A stretch of DNA of 64,000 nt from Streptomyces agglomeratus (lineage in GTDB: Bacteria; Actinomycetota; Actinomycetes; Streptomycetales; Streptomycetaceae). The notes beneath the pieces are model-generated. The model did no database searches. It had not been told where the DNA came from and saw only the letters and a list, made by a program, of their open reading frames with translations. The stretch spans positions 3,927,001 to 3,991,000 of the forward strand of contig NZ_MEHJ01000001.1 in the NCBI RefSeq assembly GCF_001746415.1, in the 5' to 3' direction. How positions within the stretch are numbered: the stretch's first letter is position 1; the number at the start of each line of letters is the position of its first letter. Positions 1 through 8,995 of the stretch are shown here, one piece after another. The position numbers were made by a program, and so were the translations under genes.

Positions 1-1431
1 GCCCGCGAGGCGCGTGAAGACGTACACCTCTTCGGCGGTCATACCGGGCACGTGCGAGACGTCGCCGGTGGCGAGCGGGATCCACTGGCCGCTGCCGTCG
101 AACTCGCCGTCGGTGGGCAGCTTGCCCGTGCCGTCGATCTCGGCGGCCGGGCTGTCGCCGGTGATCTTGGCGACGTACAGCGTCCCCTCGTCGAGGAGCG
201 TGAGGTTGTGCTCGCGGGCGGCCCGCGAGGTGCCCTTCTTCATCCGCTTCGAGGAGACGAACTTGTAGAAGTAGTCGAAGCGCTCGTCGTCGCCCATGTA
301 GACGACGGGGCGGCCGTCGGCGGTCAGGCGGGGCTGCGCGGCCTCGTGCTTGAAGCGGCCGAGCGCGGTGTGCTTGCGGGGCGTCGAGTCGGGGTCGTAC
401 GGGTCGAGCTCGACGACCCAGCCCTGGCGGTGCGGCTCGTTCGGCTCCTGCTTGACGTCGAAGCGCTTGTCGAAGAGCTCCCACTTGCGCTCGGTGGCGC
501 CGGTGGAGATGCCGTAGCGCTTGTCGGTGGCGCTGGAGCCGTTGGCGTAGTACTGGTTGAAGTTCTCCTCGCCGTGGAGCGTCGTGCCCCAGGGGGTGGT
601 GCCGCCGGCGCAGTTGTTGAGCGTGCCGAGGACCTTCGTGCCGGTCGGGTCGGCGGACGTCTTCAGCAGGTCGCTGCCGGCGGCCGGGCCGGTCAGCCGG
701 AACTCGGACGTCGTGTGCAGGCGGCGGTTCAGGTGGTGGCGGGGGACCGGCGTGAGCTTGCCGGACTTGCGCTCCTCCTGGACGACGACGACGGACAGGC
801 CGTGCGCGGCCCAGGCGGTCTCGACCTGCTCGCGGGTGGGCTTGGCCGGGTCGTACCCCTTGAACATCAGGATCTCGTCCGTGTACTCGTGGTTCGCGAC
901 GAGTACCTGGCGGCCGTGCTCGCCGGGCAGCGGGAGCAGCGAGAGGAAGTCGTTGTTGTAGCCGAACTGACCGGCCTGCGCCTTGGCGGACTGCTTGTCC
1001 GGGTCGAAGGCGGGCGCGCCGCGCAGGATGGGCTCGCCCCAGCGGATGACGACGTTCTGGGTGTAGCCGTCGGGCACGGTGACGGCGTCGGTCGTGTTGG
1101 GCGCGACGGGCGCGAAGCGCAGGCCGCGGGCGCCGTCCGTCCTGCCGAACGGGCCGGCCTGCGGCTTCGCGGCGCTCTCGGCGGCCACGGCGCTCGGGGC
1201 GGCCGGGCCCGCGAGGGCCGAGGTTCCGGCGGCGGCGGCGACGGTCACCACCGCGGCGGCGCGCATCATCGATCGTCTCGACAGAGCGCTGGCTATGACG
1301 TCGCCGGCGTACTCGTTGTCGCTGGTGTTCGGGACGTCCTGGAAACAGGCGTCTCCGCAGCGGTAGCGACAGGTCAGCGCGGAGCGCCCACCCGAGTGCG
1401 GCGAGTTGAGCAGCGGCAGCAGATTGCGCAC
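1..1431 (-). CDS. PhoX-family (DUF839) secreted phosphatase, 3' end outside window
   Basis: The first 477 codons of a long exported protein are visible; the C-terminus lies beyond base 1. The GTG at 1429-1431 is preceded by a good GGAGGGG ribosome site. The N-terminus carries a twin-arginine signal (SRRSMM followed by an Ala/Val-rich hydrophobic stretch ending near AVAAESAA, about residues 53-80), so Tat export is likely. Recognisable PhoX-type segments follow: GYNNDF, LVANHEYT, GEENFNQYY, RQGWVVELDPYDP and VYMGDDERFDYFYKFVSS. Members are extracytoplasmic phosphomonoesterases with Ca/Fe cofactors that release phosphate from organic esters. It is transcribed away from the VWA gene, and a candidate PHO box lies about 117 bases upstream of the start. 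The family call is firm. The substrate is not shown by the sequence. Confidence 0.86.
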   Translation of the reverse strand, partial: MRNLLPLLNSPHSGGRSALTCRYRCGDACFQDVPNTSDNEYAGDVIASALSRRSMMRAAAVVTVAAAAGTSALAGPAAPSAVAAESAAKPQAGPFGRTDGARGLRFAPVAPNTTDAVTVPDGYTQNVVIRWGEPILRGAPAFDPDKQSAKAQAGQFGYNNDFLSLLPLPGEHGRQVLVANHEYTDEILMFKGYDPAKPTREQVETAWAAHGLSVVVVQEERKSGKLTPVPRHHLNRRLHTTSEFRLTGPAAGSDLLKTSADPTGTKVLGTLNNCAGGTTPWGTTLHGEENFNQYYANGSSATDKRYGISTGATERKWELFDKRFDVKQEPNEPHRQGWVVELDPYDPDSTPRKHTALGRFKHEAAQPRLTADGRPVVYMGDDERFDYFYKFVSSKRMKKGTSRAAREHNLTLLDEGTLYVAKITGDSPAAEIDGTGKLPTDGEFDGSGQWIPLATGDVSHVPGMTAEEVYVFTRLAG

Positions 1432-1904
1432 GGACCCCTCCGGAATGGCTCTACGGGATGTGGTTCGGCGCGACCCGCGCCGACAACGTGTCGGAATGTG
1501 TTCGGCCGTGACGTTAGGGGCGTACGCCCGCGTTCCGGCGGCCTTACGGTGAACGTGAGGTGAATGCGGGACGGCCGTGCGGAAGTTGACTTGACGGCGG
1601 CGATTCCGCCCGGTGCGCACCGGTTCGCTCCTGCCGCCCGCGACGGCGGGTGGGGTAGAAGTGGTCGGCGCGCAGGAGGCTTTGGCGGTACGGGCCGACC
1701 TGGCCGGCGGGGGCGCCCGGAGGGGGCGCGTACGGTACCGGTGTTCGTCGGCGCGAGCCGCGTGCGCCTGCAACCGGAACGGCACGTACGACCCTCCCGA
1801 AGATCGGCGGGCGGGGCCGCTAACCTTACGTGTCCGCCCTGGCCAGGGATCATCCGCCGGGTGCGGGCGTGCATCGCACCCAACTCATGCGAAAGGCCTC
1901 GCCC
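1432..1904. other. Divergent intergenic region between phoX-like and VWA genes
   Basis: This is 473 bases with no convincing gene. Long open frames through it are GC artefacts that continue antisense into neighbours. It must hold the promoters of both divergent genes. I can support only the PHO-box-like direct repeat near 1548-1565 on the phoX side. No clear -10/-35 pair stands out on the VWA side. Confidence 0.6.
1548..1565 (-). promoter_or_regulatory. Candidate PhoP (PHO box) direct repeats upstream of the phoX-like gene
   Basis: On the minus strand, ATTCACC (1565-1559) and GTTCACC (1554-1548) form two units spaced exactly 11 bases apart. Streptomyces PHO boxes are built from 11-nt direct-repeat units with a GTTCACC core. 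The position upstream of a phosphatase start fits phosphate-starvation control by PhoP. Only two well-conserved units are visible, so this is a candidate. Confidence 0.5.
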
Positions 1905-3800
1905 ATGGGCATTCGGAGCTTGCTGCGCAAGGTGTTCGGACGCGATCGAGCGGAGAGCAACGAGCAGCCGCCGGCACGGGAGACCTCGGCGGCAGCTTCC
2001 GTTCCGTCCCAGGCCGAACGTAAGCCGGAGCCGGCCACCGCGCCGGAACCGGAATCCGCGACCGCCGAGGCCCGGGAGACGGTGGCGTCGGTACCGGCCC
2101 CCGCCCAGGCCCCGGCCAAGGAGGACGAGAGCGCGGCGGCGGAGAAGCCGGCCGGGAAGCCGACGCCGGGTATCGCGTCGGACCTGGTGGCGGCGGCCTT
2201 CGACAACCCGTCGCCGTCCGCTTCCTCGTCCCGTACGAAGACCCCCGCACCCGGACCGAACGTCCCGGCCCAGTCCGGCCCGGCCGACCAGAAGCCCTCG
2301 GCTCCGGTCCCGTCCCAGCCCACGGCGGCGTCGGCCGATCCGGCACCGGCCGCGGTCGCGGCCGCAGCGGAAACGGCCCCGGAAACGGTGGCCGCGGAAG
2401 CCGAGGCCCCGGAGCCCGTGGAGGCGGAGACGGTGGCTGCGAAGACCGAGACCCCCGAGCCCGTGGCCTCGGATGCGGTGACCTCCGAGACCGAGGCCCT
2501 GGAGACCGCCGCTGCGGAGACGGCGGCCCCGGAAGCCGCCGCCGAGGCACCGTCCGAGGCCGCCCCCGCCGCCGAGCCGGAGGCCACCGCCGCCGTCGAG
2601 GCACCGGAAGCGGCCATCGGGCCGGAGGCGGAGCCGGTCACCGAGACCCCTGCCGCCGCCGAGCCCGAGACCGCGCCCGAGCCGCTCGCGGCGGAGAAGG
2701 ACGGGGCGGAGGCAGACGCGGCGGAAGTGGACGCGGCCGCGGACGCCGTCGTGACCGAGGCCGAGCCTCAGCCCGAGCCGCAGGCCGACGCCCAGCCCGC
2801 ACCGCCCGCCGCCGAAGCCCCTGCGGCCACCGCCGCCGAGGCCACCCCGGAGGCCGCCGAGGTCGAGCCGGAGCCGGCCGCCCCCGAGGCCGCCGAGACC
2901 GCCGAGGCAAAGCCCGAGCCCGAGCCGGTCGCCGCCGAGGCCGTCGCCGAGCCCGAGCCGGAGCCGGAGCCCGAGGCCGCCCCCGCCGCCGAGCCGGAGC
3001 CCGTCGCAGCCGAAGCGGAAGCCGAGCCCGAGCCGGAAGCCGCCCAGGCCGAGCCCGTCGCGGCGGAGGCCGAGCCGGAGCCCGAGCCCCGGCCCGTCGC
3101 CGGAAGCGGCGGGGCCGGGGACGCGGGTCCTGCGCTCCCCCTCTCGCACGTGACGTCGCACGCGCCCGCGCTGGCAGCCCACTACAAGGCCGCCGGCGCC
3201 GCGCTCGCGGCCGAGCGGCTGGACGGCGTACGGGCGGACGTCTACCTGGTCCTCGACCGGTCCGGCTCCATGCGCGGGTTCTACAAGGACGGCAGTGCCC
3301 AGCACCTCGCCGACCGGACGCTCGCGCTCGCGGCCCACCTCGACGAGAAGGCCGCCGTACACGTCGTCTTCTTCTCCACCGACATCGACGGCACCGTCGA
3401 CGTCACCCTGGACGCGTACGAGGGCCTCGTCGACGAGACGCACGCCGCCATCGGTCACATGGGGCGTACGAGCTACCACCGCGCCGTCGAAGAGGTCGTC
3501 GCGCACCACGAGAAGTCCGGCAGCGACCGCCCCGCCCTGGTCGTGTTCCAGACGGACGGCCCCCCGGACGCCAAGGGACCGGCCAAGCAGGCCCTCGCCG
3601 ACACCGCCGAGAAGCCGCTTTTCTGGCAGTTCGTCGCGTTCGGTGAGCACGACGCGAAGGGCTTCGACTTCCTCCGGAAGCTGGACGCCCCGAACGCCGC
3701 GTTCTTCCACGCCGGCCCCGCCCCGAGCGAGGTCGCGGACGCGGAGCTGTACGCACAGCTCGTCACCGGCCTCACCAGCCTCCGGAGCACCGAGGGCTGA
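1905..3800 (+). CDS. VWA-domain protein, TerF-like, with long acidic Ala/Glu/Pro linker
   Basis: This is a 631-aa protein. The start ATG follows GAAAGG at a normal distance; an in-frame ATG 18 bases upstream (1887) is an alternative. Residues 1-20 are basic ([15 protein letters not shown]). Residues about 20-410 are low-complexity, dominated by Ala, Glu and Pro with many EPEPE and AAEP runs. The remaining ~220 residues are a von Willebrand A domain. Its MIDAS metal site is visible as DRSGSM (D451), the Thr in GRTSYH, and the Asp in VVFQTDGPP. The domain resembles the TerF/cAMP-binding class near tellurite-resistance proteins, but no ter genes are nearby. A cytoplasmic, protein-binding role is likely; its partner is unknown. 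It is followed by a strong hairpin. Confidence 0.85.
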   Translation: MGIRSLLRKVFGRDRAESNEQPPARETSAAASVPSQAERKPEPATAPEPESATAEARETVASVPAPAQAPAKEDESAAAEKPAGKPTPGIASDLVAAAFDNPSPSASSSRTKTPAPGPNVPAQSGPADQKPSAPVPSQPTAASADPAPAAVAAAAETAPETVAAEAEAPEPVEAETVAAKTETPEPVASDAVTSETEALETAAAETAAPEAAAEAPSEAAPAAEPEATAAVEAPEAAIGPEAEPVTETPAAAEPETAPEPLAAEKDGAEADAAEVDAAADAVVTEAEPQPEPQADAQPAPPAAEAPAATAAEATPEAAEVEPEPAAPEAAETAEAKPEPEPVAAEAVAEPEPEPEPEAAPAAEPEPVAAEAEAEPEPEAAQAEPVAAEAEPEPEPRPVAGSGGAGDAGPALPLSHVTSHAPALAAHYKAAGAALAAERLDGVRADVYLVLDRSGSMRGFYKDGSAQHLADRTLALAAHLDEKAAVHVVFFSTDIDGTVDVTLDAYEGLVDETHAAIGHMGRTSYHRAVEEVVAHHEKSGSDRPALVVFQTDGPPDAKGPAKQALADTAEKPLFWQFVAFGEHDAKGFDFLRKLDAPNAAFFHAGPAPSEVADAELYAQLVTGLTSLRSTEG

Positions 3801-3820
3801 GCGGCACCCTGCGACACGTA

Positions 3821-3855
3821 GACGGCGGTGCCCGGCAGGTCCGGGCACCGCCGTC
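3821..3855 (+). terminator. Hairpin terminator after the VWA gene
   Basis: A perfect 15-bp stem, GACGGCGGTGCCCGG (3821-3835) with its complement at 3841-3855, encloses a 5-nt loop. It lies 21 bases after the VWA stop. There is no U-tract, which is usual for GC-rich actinomycete terminators. Confidence 0.75.
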
Positions 3856-3916
3856 CGCGTCTCACCGTCGGTTAAGCGTGTGAGTGGATCACCTGTGGGC
3901 CGTTAGGATTTCGCCC

Positions 3917-5536
3917 ATGGCGGCCACTGGATCCGAGAAGCAGGGGACGAGCGAAGGCGTGAAGGCCTTTTACGTATCGACCCCCATTTACTACGTCAAC
4001 GACGCTCCTCACCTGGGCCACGCCTACACGACCGTCGCAGGGGACGTGCTCACGCGCTGGCACCGTCAGCGCGGCGAGAAGGTGTGGTACCTCACCGGCA
4101 CGGACGAGCACGGTCAGAAGATCATGCGCACTGCCGAGGCGAACGGGGTCTCGCCCCAGGAATGGTGCGACAAGCTCGTCGAGGAGGCCTGGAAGCCCCT
4201 CTGGGAGCACCTGAACATCGCGAACGACGACTTCATCCGTACGACGGAGAAGCGGCACACGGACCGTGTGCAGGAGTTCGTGCAGGACCTGTACGACAAG
4301 GGCGAGATCTACAAGGGCGGGTACGAGGGCCCGTACTGCGTGGGCTGCGAGGAGTACAAGCTCCCCGGTGATCTCATCGAGGCGGAGGACGGCACGAAGC
4401 TGTGTCCGGTCCACAAGAAGCCGGTGGAGATCCTCAAGGAGGAGAACTACTTCTTCAAGCTGAGCGAGTACGGCCCGAAGCTGCTGGAGTTCTACGAGGC
4501 GAACCCGGGCTTCATCCAGCCGGAGTCCGCCCGCAACGAGGTCCTGAACTTCGTGCGGCAGGGCCTCCAGGACCTCTCGATCTCGCGCTCGACGTTCGAC
4601 TGGGGAATCCCGGTCCCGTGGGACGAGAAGCACGTCATCTACGTGTGGGTCGACGCTCTGCTCAACTACGCCACGGCCGTCGGCTACGGCGCGGACCAGG
4701 CGAAGTTCGACACCACGTTCCCGGCCAACGTCCACCTGGTCGGCAAGGACATCCTGCGCTTCCACGCGATCATCTGGCCCGCGATGCTGATGGCGCAGGG
4801 CCTGCCGGTCCCCGGCCGGGTGGCCGCGAACGGCTGGCTGATGGTAGGCGGCGAGAAGATGTCGAAGTCGAACCTGACCGGCATCAAGCCGCAGGACCTG
4901 ACCTCGCACTTCGGCGTGGACGCGTACCGCTGGTACTTCCTGCGCGCGATCGCGTTCGGCCAGGACGGCTCCTTCTCGTGGGAGGACTTCAGCGCCCGCT
5001 ACACGAGCGAGCTCGCGAACGACTTCGGCAACCTCGCCTCGCGCGTGGCCGCGATGGTCGGCAAGTACTTCGGCGGCACGCTGCCGGAGGCGACGGCGGC
5101 CGGTGACGCGGAGGCGGCGGTTCAGGCCGGCCTCACGAAGGCGCTCGCGGAGGCCGACCGGAAGATCGGCGAGGAGCTGGACTTCCAGGGCGGCATCCTG
5201 GCGGTGTTCGACTTCGTGAAGCAGGTCAACGGCTACATCACGGAGCAGGAACCGTGGAAGGTCGCCAAGGACGAGTCGCCGGAGGGCCGGGCCCGTCTCG
5301 CGACGATCCTCTACACGGCCGCCGAGTCGCTGCGCGCCATGGCCGTCCTGCTGAACCCGGTCATGCCGGAGACCTCGCAGAAGCTGTGGGACTCCCTGGG
5401 CGCCGAGGAGCCCCTGGGCGCCCTGGCCGACCAGCCGCTCCAGGACGCGGCCGACTGGGGCCGGCTCCCGGCGGGTGCGACGGTGACGAAGGGCGCGGTG
5501 CTGTTCCCGCGCCTGGAGGACCCGAAGAAGGTGTAA
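3917..5536 (+). CDS. metG: Methionyl-tRNA synthetase
   Basis: This 539-aa cytoplasmic class I synthetase charges tRNA-Met for initiation and elongation. The start ATG is preceded by TAGGA 8 bases upstream; the upstream ATG at 3884 lacks this. The class I signatures are clear: HLGH (residues 32-35) for the HIGH motif and KMSKS (314-318). A zinc knuckle in the connective peptide is formed by C141, C144, C163 and H166. The protein stops after the anticodon-binding alpha-helical domain and lacks the C-terminal tRNA-binding EMAP-like domain found in the E. coli enzyme. It has its own hairpin terminator, so it is likely monocistronic. Confidence 0.97.
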   Translation: MAATGSEKQGTSEGVKAFYVSTPIYYVNDAPHLGHAYTTVAGDVLTRWHRQRGEKVWYLTGTDEHGQKIMRTAEANGVSPQEWCDKLVEEAWKPLWEHLNIANDDFIRTTEKRHTDRVQEFVQDLYDKGEIYKGGYEGPYCVGCEEYKLPGDLIEAEDGTKLCPVHKKPVEILKEENYFFKLSEYGPKLLEFYEANPGFIQPESARNEVLNFVRQGLQDLSISRSTFDWGIPVPWDEKHVIYVWVDALLNYATAVGYGADQAKFDTTFPANVHLVGKDILRFHAIIWPAMLMAQGLPVPGRVAANGWLMVGGEKMSKSNLTGIKPQDLTSHFGVDAYRWYFLRAIAFGQDGSFSWEDFSARYTSELANDFGNLASRVAAMVGKYFGGTLPEATAAGDAEAAVQAGLTKALAEADRKIGEELDFQGGILAVFDFVKQVNGYITEQEPWKVAKDESPEGRARLATILYTAAESLRAMAVLLNPVMPETSQKLWDSLGAEEPLGALADQPLQDAADWGRLPAGATVTKGAVLFPRLEDPKKV

Positions 5537-5559
5537 GCGGAACGTGAGCTACCACTCGA

Positions 5560-5596
5560 CGGGGCCGGTCTGGGACACTCTCCCCGACCGGCCCCG
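5560..5596 (+). terminator. Hairpin terminator after metG
   Basis: CGGGGCCGGTC (5560-5570) pairs perfectly with GACCGGCCCCG (5586-5596) around a 15-nt loop, 23 bases downstream of the metG stop. Confidence 0.72.
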
Positions 5597-5837
5597 CCGC
5601 GTTGTCCGTCCACCCGGGGCGGGCAGGGTGCTCCGACGTTGATCAAATGCCGCTGACATGCGCCTCGTCAGCGGTGATGGTCGTCACGGCGCATTGCGAC
5701 GAATGCCGTACACGGCATACGGTCAGCCGCCGACTGTCCTCGCTGCCGTGCAACCCCACACACGCGCGCGCGAAGACCGGCTCCCCCTGGACGGCTTCCC
5801 CGGCCGATCCCCCCTCCCCGCCAGGAGTTCAGTCACC
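5597..5837. other. Leader region upstream of the glycerophosphotransferase-like gene, with two inverted repeats
   Basis: Together with the metG terminator this makes a 301-base gap. It holds CCGCTGAC/GTCAGCGG (5650-5657/5667-5674, 9-nt loop) and a near-perfect palindrome, ATGCCGT-AC-ACGGCAT, at 5703-5718. The second has operator-like geometry. It may be the promoter and regulator site of the downstream gene. No promoter hexamers are clear enough to call. Confidence 0.4.
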
Positions 5838-7931
5838 GTGCCCTCTGTTGGACTCAACAAGCGCCGCGTCAAGCAGCTCGGCGCGCTGCTCGCGATATTC
5901 GCCGCCTTCGCCGCTCAGCTCGTCGGCGCTCTGCTGGCCCACCTGCCGGTGTTCGTCACCGCTGCCGCCGCGGGCCTCGCCGTCGACCTCTACCTCCGGT
6001 ACAGGCAGCCCGCGCTGCTGTCGATGCTGAGCAGAGTCCGTTTCGACGTCACCGTCCGGCAGCTGCTGCGCGACATGCTGATCCTCCTCGGGCTGCTGCG
6101 AATAGACGGGATCGAGCCACTGCGCGAGCAGGCCCCGCTGACCGTGGCGCTGCTCTTCGTGTACGCCCTGCACTTCCTCTGCCAGGGAGTCGCGGTGATG
6201 GTCCGCCGCAGCCGCACGCTGCCCGTCGTCACCCGCAACATCGACGCCTCGGCGCTGCGGCTGTGCGCCGCTCCCCCGCGCATCCTGGCCCGCCGCCCCG
6301 GCCACCGGCTGCTGGCCTTCTCCGTGCCCGCCACCACGGGGCTGCTCGTCACCGCCGTGACCGGGGACATCTACGCCGGGGCCGCCGGCCTCGGCCTGTC
6401 GCTCCTGCTGATGGCCGCCGGCACCGCCCACCTCGTCACGTGGCTTCTGCCCGGCAAGCGCCCCGCGAGCAAGGACCAGACCCTGGAGTGGCTGGACGGC
6501 TGGCTGGAGGAGTACCGGCCGACCGTGGCGATGTACTTCTCCGGCGGCACCTCGTCGGCGTACCAGGCCAACATGTGGCTCTCCACGCTCTCCGCACTGG
6601 ACGGCAAGCCGCTGATCGTGCTGCGCGAGCGGTTCATGGTGCAGAAGATCCAGGCCACCGACGTGCCCATCATCTGCATTCCCCGGGTGGCCCACATGTT
6701 CGCCCTGGAGGCATCGACGCTGAAGATGATGCTGCACCCCGCGAACTCCGGCAAGACCTCGCAGGTACTGCGCATCCCCTCCATCAAGCACGCCTTCACC
6801 AACCACGGCGAGAGCGACAAGCTGTCCAGCTGCAACCCGTACGCCAAGGCGTACGACGAGGTGTGGGTGGCGGGACCTGCGGCCCGCGAGCGCTACCGGC
6901 AGGCCGAGATAGGCGTCGACGACAAGGACGTCGTCGAGGTGGGACGCCCGCAGCTGGCCCCGATCCAGCCCTGGACGGGCGCCCCCGAAGGCACGTACAC
7001 GACCGTGCTGTACGCCCCCACCTGGGAGGGCTGGGACGGCAACCCCGGCAACACGTCCGTCGTCCTGGCGGGCGAGAACCTCGTCCGCGCGCTCCTGGAG
7101 GACGACGGCGTACGCCTGCTCTACAAGCCGCACCCGATGACCGGCTCGGTCGACCCGGAGGCCGGCGCCGCCGACCGGCGCATCCGGGCGATGATCAACG
7201 AGGCCGCCGCCGGGCGGTCCGGCCCCCGCCCCGGCGTGGAGGCCGTCGCCGAACTCGACCGCCGCAAGGCCGAACTCGACCGGCTCACCAGCAGCGACTT
7301 CCGCACGGGCGCGGACGAACTGGAACGGATGATGGTCCAGGGCCGGCCCGAGGACGGCCGCGCGGCGCTCGTCGCGGCGGCGACGGAAGCCTGGGAGGCG
7401 GCCTACTGGGCCTCGTTCCCCGAGTGGCAGCACCAGATCGTCGTCACCCCGCGACTGGGCATCTACAGCTGCTTCAACCAGTCCCACCTGCTGATCAGCG
7501 ATGTGTCGAGCGTCGTCTCGGACTACCTGCACAGCGAGAAGCCGTACGCCGTCGCCAACACCAGCGGCATGACGGAGGAGGAGTTCCGGGCAGCCTTCCC
7601 GACCGTGCGCGCCGCCGCCGTCCTCAGCCCCGACGCGTCCGGCGTCGCGGAACTCCTGGAGTCGGTCCGGTTCCCGGAGAAGGACCAGTACACGAAGGCC
7701 CGTACGGAACTGAAGGCGCACCTCCTCGGCCCCTCCGACCCGCCCTCCCTGGTCCGTTTCAACGCGGCGGCCGTGGCCCTGTGCGCGGAGGCCGACGAAC
7801 GTCGCACGCTCATGACGGCCCACCTCACCCCGGGCATTCCGAGCCAGCGCGGTCCCGGTTCCGACGAGACCGCCGCCGCCGAGGCGCGGAACTCGGGCCC
7901 GAACGGATCCCCCGAGCCGGTCACCACGTAG
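5838..7931 (+). CDS. Membrane protein with CDP-glycerol glycerophosphotransferase (TagF-like) domain
   Basis: This 697-aa protein starts at a GTG with CCAGGAG 10 bases upstream. Residues about 8-210 contain roughly five hydrophobic segments (e.g. LGALLAIFAAFAAQLVGALL, LTVALLFVYALHFL, GAAGLGLSLLLMAAGTAHLV). From about residue 215 on there is a cytoplasmic domain with a GT-B-like pattern: VLYAPTWEGWDG, LLYKPHPMTGSVD and, near the end, LLISDVSSVVSDYLHSEKP. The last matches the teichoic-acid polymerase family signature (D-x-S-S-V-x-D-Y). Such enzymes transfer glycerol-phosphate or related units to cell-wall polymers at the membrane. The fusion to an integral membrane N-terminus is not typical of TagF. 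The substrate is not deducible. Confidence 0.75.
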   Translation: MPSVGLNKRRVKQLGALLAIFAAFAAQLVGALLAHLPVFVTAAAAGLAVDLYLRYRQPALLSMLSRVRFDVTVRQLLRDMLILLGLLRIDGIEPLREQAPLTVALLFVYALHFLCQGVAVMVRRSRTLPVVTRNIDASALRLCAAPPRILARRPGHRLLAFSVPATTGLLVTAVTGDIYAGAAGLGLSLLLMAAGTAHLVTWLLPGKRPASKDQTLEWLDGWLEEYRPTVAMYFSGGTSSAYQANMWLSTLSALDGKPLIVLRERFMVQKIQATDVPIICIPRVAHMFALEASTLKMMLHPANSGKTSQVLRIPSIKHAFTNHGESDKLSSCNPYAKAYDEVWVAGPAARERYRQAEIGVDDKDVVEVGRPQLAPIQPWTGAPEGTYTTVLYAPTWEGWDGNPGNTSVVLAGENLVRALLEDDGVRLLYKPHPMTGSVDPEAGAADRRIRAMINEAAAGRSGPRPGVEAVAELDRRKAELDRLTSSDFRTGADELERMMVQGRPEDGRAALVAAATEAWEAAYWASFPEWQHQIVVTPRLGIYSCFNQSHLLISDVSSVVSDYLHSEKPYAVANTSGMTEEEFRAAFPTVRAAAVLSPDASGVAELLESVRFPEKDQYTKARTELKAHLLGPSDPPSLVRFNAAAVALCAEADERRTLMTAHLTPGIPSQRGPGSDETAAAEARNSGPNGSPEPVTT

Positions 7932-7961
7932 GCGGGCGGGAGCCGGGGTGGAGCGGGTGGC

Positions 7962-8011
7962 GAGGAAACGCCGTCACCTGCGCGGTGAGGAAGCGCCGTC
8001 ACCTGCGCAGT
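7962..8011. repeat. 25-nt tandem duplication, 23/25 identical
   Basis: Two adjacent 25-base units (7962-7986 and 7987-8011) differ at two positions; each begins GAGGAA and contains CGCCGTCACCTGCGC. The right unit encodes the last codons and stop of the minus-strand L,D-transpeptidase-like gene. The left unit therefore looks like a copy of that gene's extreme 3' end. Confidence 0.85.
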
Positions 8012-8787
8012 GACGACGCGTCGCCCATCACCACCACCGGCTTCTTCGCCGGGTCGAGGGTGCGGAGCAGGTGCTTCATCACCTTCTTCTCGAAGGAGAC
8101 GCAGCCCTGCGTCGGACCGTCGTGGTCCACATGGAGCCAGATGCCGCCTCCCCGGTCCGCTCCCAGCGGGCGCGTCCAGTCCAGGGGGGTGGTTCCGGGC
8201 CTGCGGTTGTAGTTGATGGCGATGACGTAGTCGAAGGAGCCCGCGAGCGGTTCGCCGGCCGAGCCCGTGCCCGTGGCGGTGAAGGCCGGGCCCGAGTCGT
8301 ACGTCAGCTTCGTGCCCGGATCGGGCAGCAGGCCGCCCGCGTCGGTGAGGGAGAAGACGCCGACCGGGGAGCGCAGGTCTCCGTGAACGTGCTTGTCGGT
8401 CCAGCCGCGCACCGCGTTGTGGGTGGGCCAGGCGGGACCCGGCCGCCAGGGGGCGCCGGGGCGGTCACGCTCGTACAGGACCGCCGTGCCCCGGCTCTTG
8501 TCGCGGCCCTCGCCGGTGACGACCAGCGCCTGGCGGGTGTGCGCGGGGACCGCGCCGAGGGTCCTGGGGCCGAGGCCCGGCAGGCTGAGAAGGGGGCCGG
8601 GCGGCCTCTGCGGGCCCGGGGCGGCCTTGCCGGCCTGGCCCCCGGCCGCCTCGTGCGCGGGGGCGCCGGGGTCGGACACGGCGCGTGGGGTGTGGGTGGT
8701 GCCCGTGGTGCCGCAGCCCGTCGTCAGGAGTGCGGCTGCCGTCAGCAGCGCGGTCAGCGGAGCCATGGTGCGGTTCCGGCGCGTCAT
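7999..8787 (-). CDS. L,D-transpeptidase (YkuD-like) lipoprotein
   Basis: This 262-aa protein starts at an ATG with GAAGGGG six bases upstream. Residues 1-25 form a lipoprotein signal with basic MTRRNR, a hydrophobic core and an LTTGC lipobox. The next ~45 residues are a Pro/Ala/Gly-rich linker. The C-terminal domain contains GIWLHVDHDGPTQGCVSFEK: the His and Cys of the YkuD L,D-transpeptidase signature, although the usual S-x-G-C is T-Q-G-C here. Such enzymes make 3-3 peptidoglycan cross-links or attach proteins, outside the membrane. There is no peptidoglycan-binding module. It stands alone, downstream of the aspS terminator. Confidence 0.82.
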   Translation of the reverse strand: MTRRNRTMAPLTALLTAAALLTTGCGTTGTTHTPRAVSDPGAPAHEAAGGQAGKAAPGPQRPPGPLLSLPGLGPRTLGAVPAHTRQALVVTGEGRDKSRGTAVLYERDRPGAPWRPGPAWPTHNAVRGWTDKHVHGDLRSPVGVFSLTDAGGLLPDPGTKLTYDSGPAFTATGTGSAGEPLAGSFDYVIAINYNRRPGTTPLDWTRPLGADRGGGIWLHVDHDGPTQGCVSFEKKVMKHLLRTLDPAKKPVVVMGDASSLRR

Positions 8788-8926
8788 TTTGTCCCCTTCG
8801 TCTTCTTGCTGCCGAACGTAAGGAGTCCTGTACCCCGCGCCTGTTCCGACACGGCGTGGGTCCCTCATGACGTTCAACGCGCAGGGAGACGGATCGGCTT
8901 GGCCACGGCACCCGCGCGACCTGAAA

Positions 8927-8962
8927 GAAGGGGCCCGGAACCGATCGGTTCCGGGCCCCTTC
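8927..8962 (-). terminator. Perfect 36-nt palindromic terminator after aspS
   Basis: Two 18-base arms are exact reverse complements (GAAGGGGCCCGGAACCGA and its complement), giving a ~16-bp stem with a tetraloop 33 bases past the aspS stop. The minus-strand side ends in CTTCTTTC, giving a short U-rich tail. Confidence 0.85.
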
Positions 8963-8995
8963 TTCGCGTGCGTCGGTACGCGGTGTGTCGGCCGC

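Noticed and set aside
52..1563. 503-aa plus-strand frame at the left edge
   Set aside because: It is the antisense of the PhoX-family gene, whose minus-strand reading gives a Tat signal and clear family motifs.
1374..3848. 824-aa minus-strand open frame opposite the VWA gene, and similar very long frames (e.g. 13562-15910, 17488-19506, 56637-59315)
   Set aside because: They show Arg/Gly/Leu-rich shadow composition and no family motifs, and lie antisense or out of frame to well-recognised genes. Long stop-free frames are expected in DNA of this GC content.
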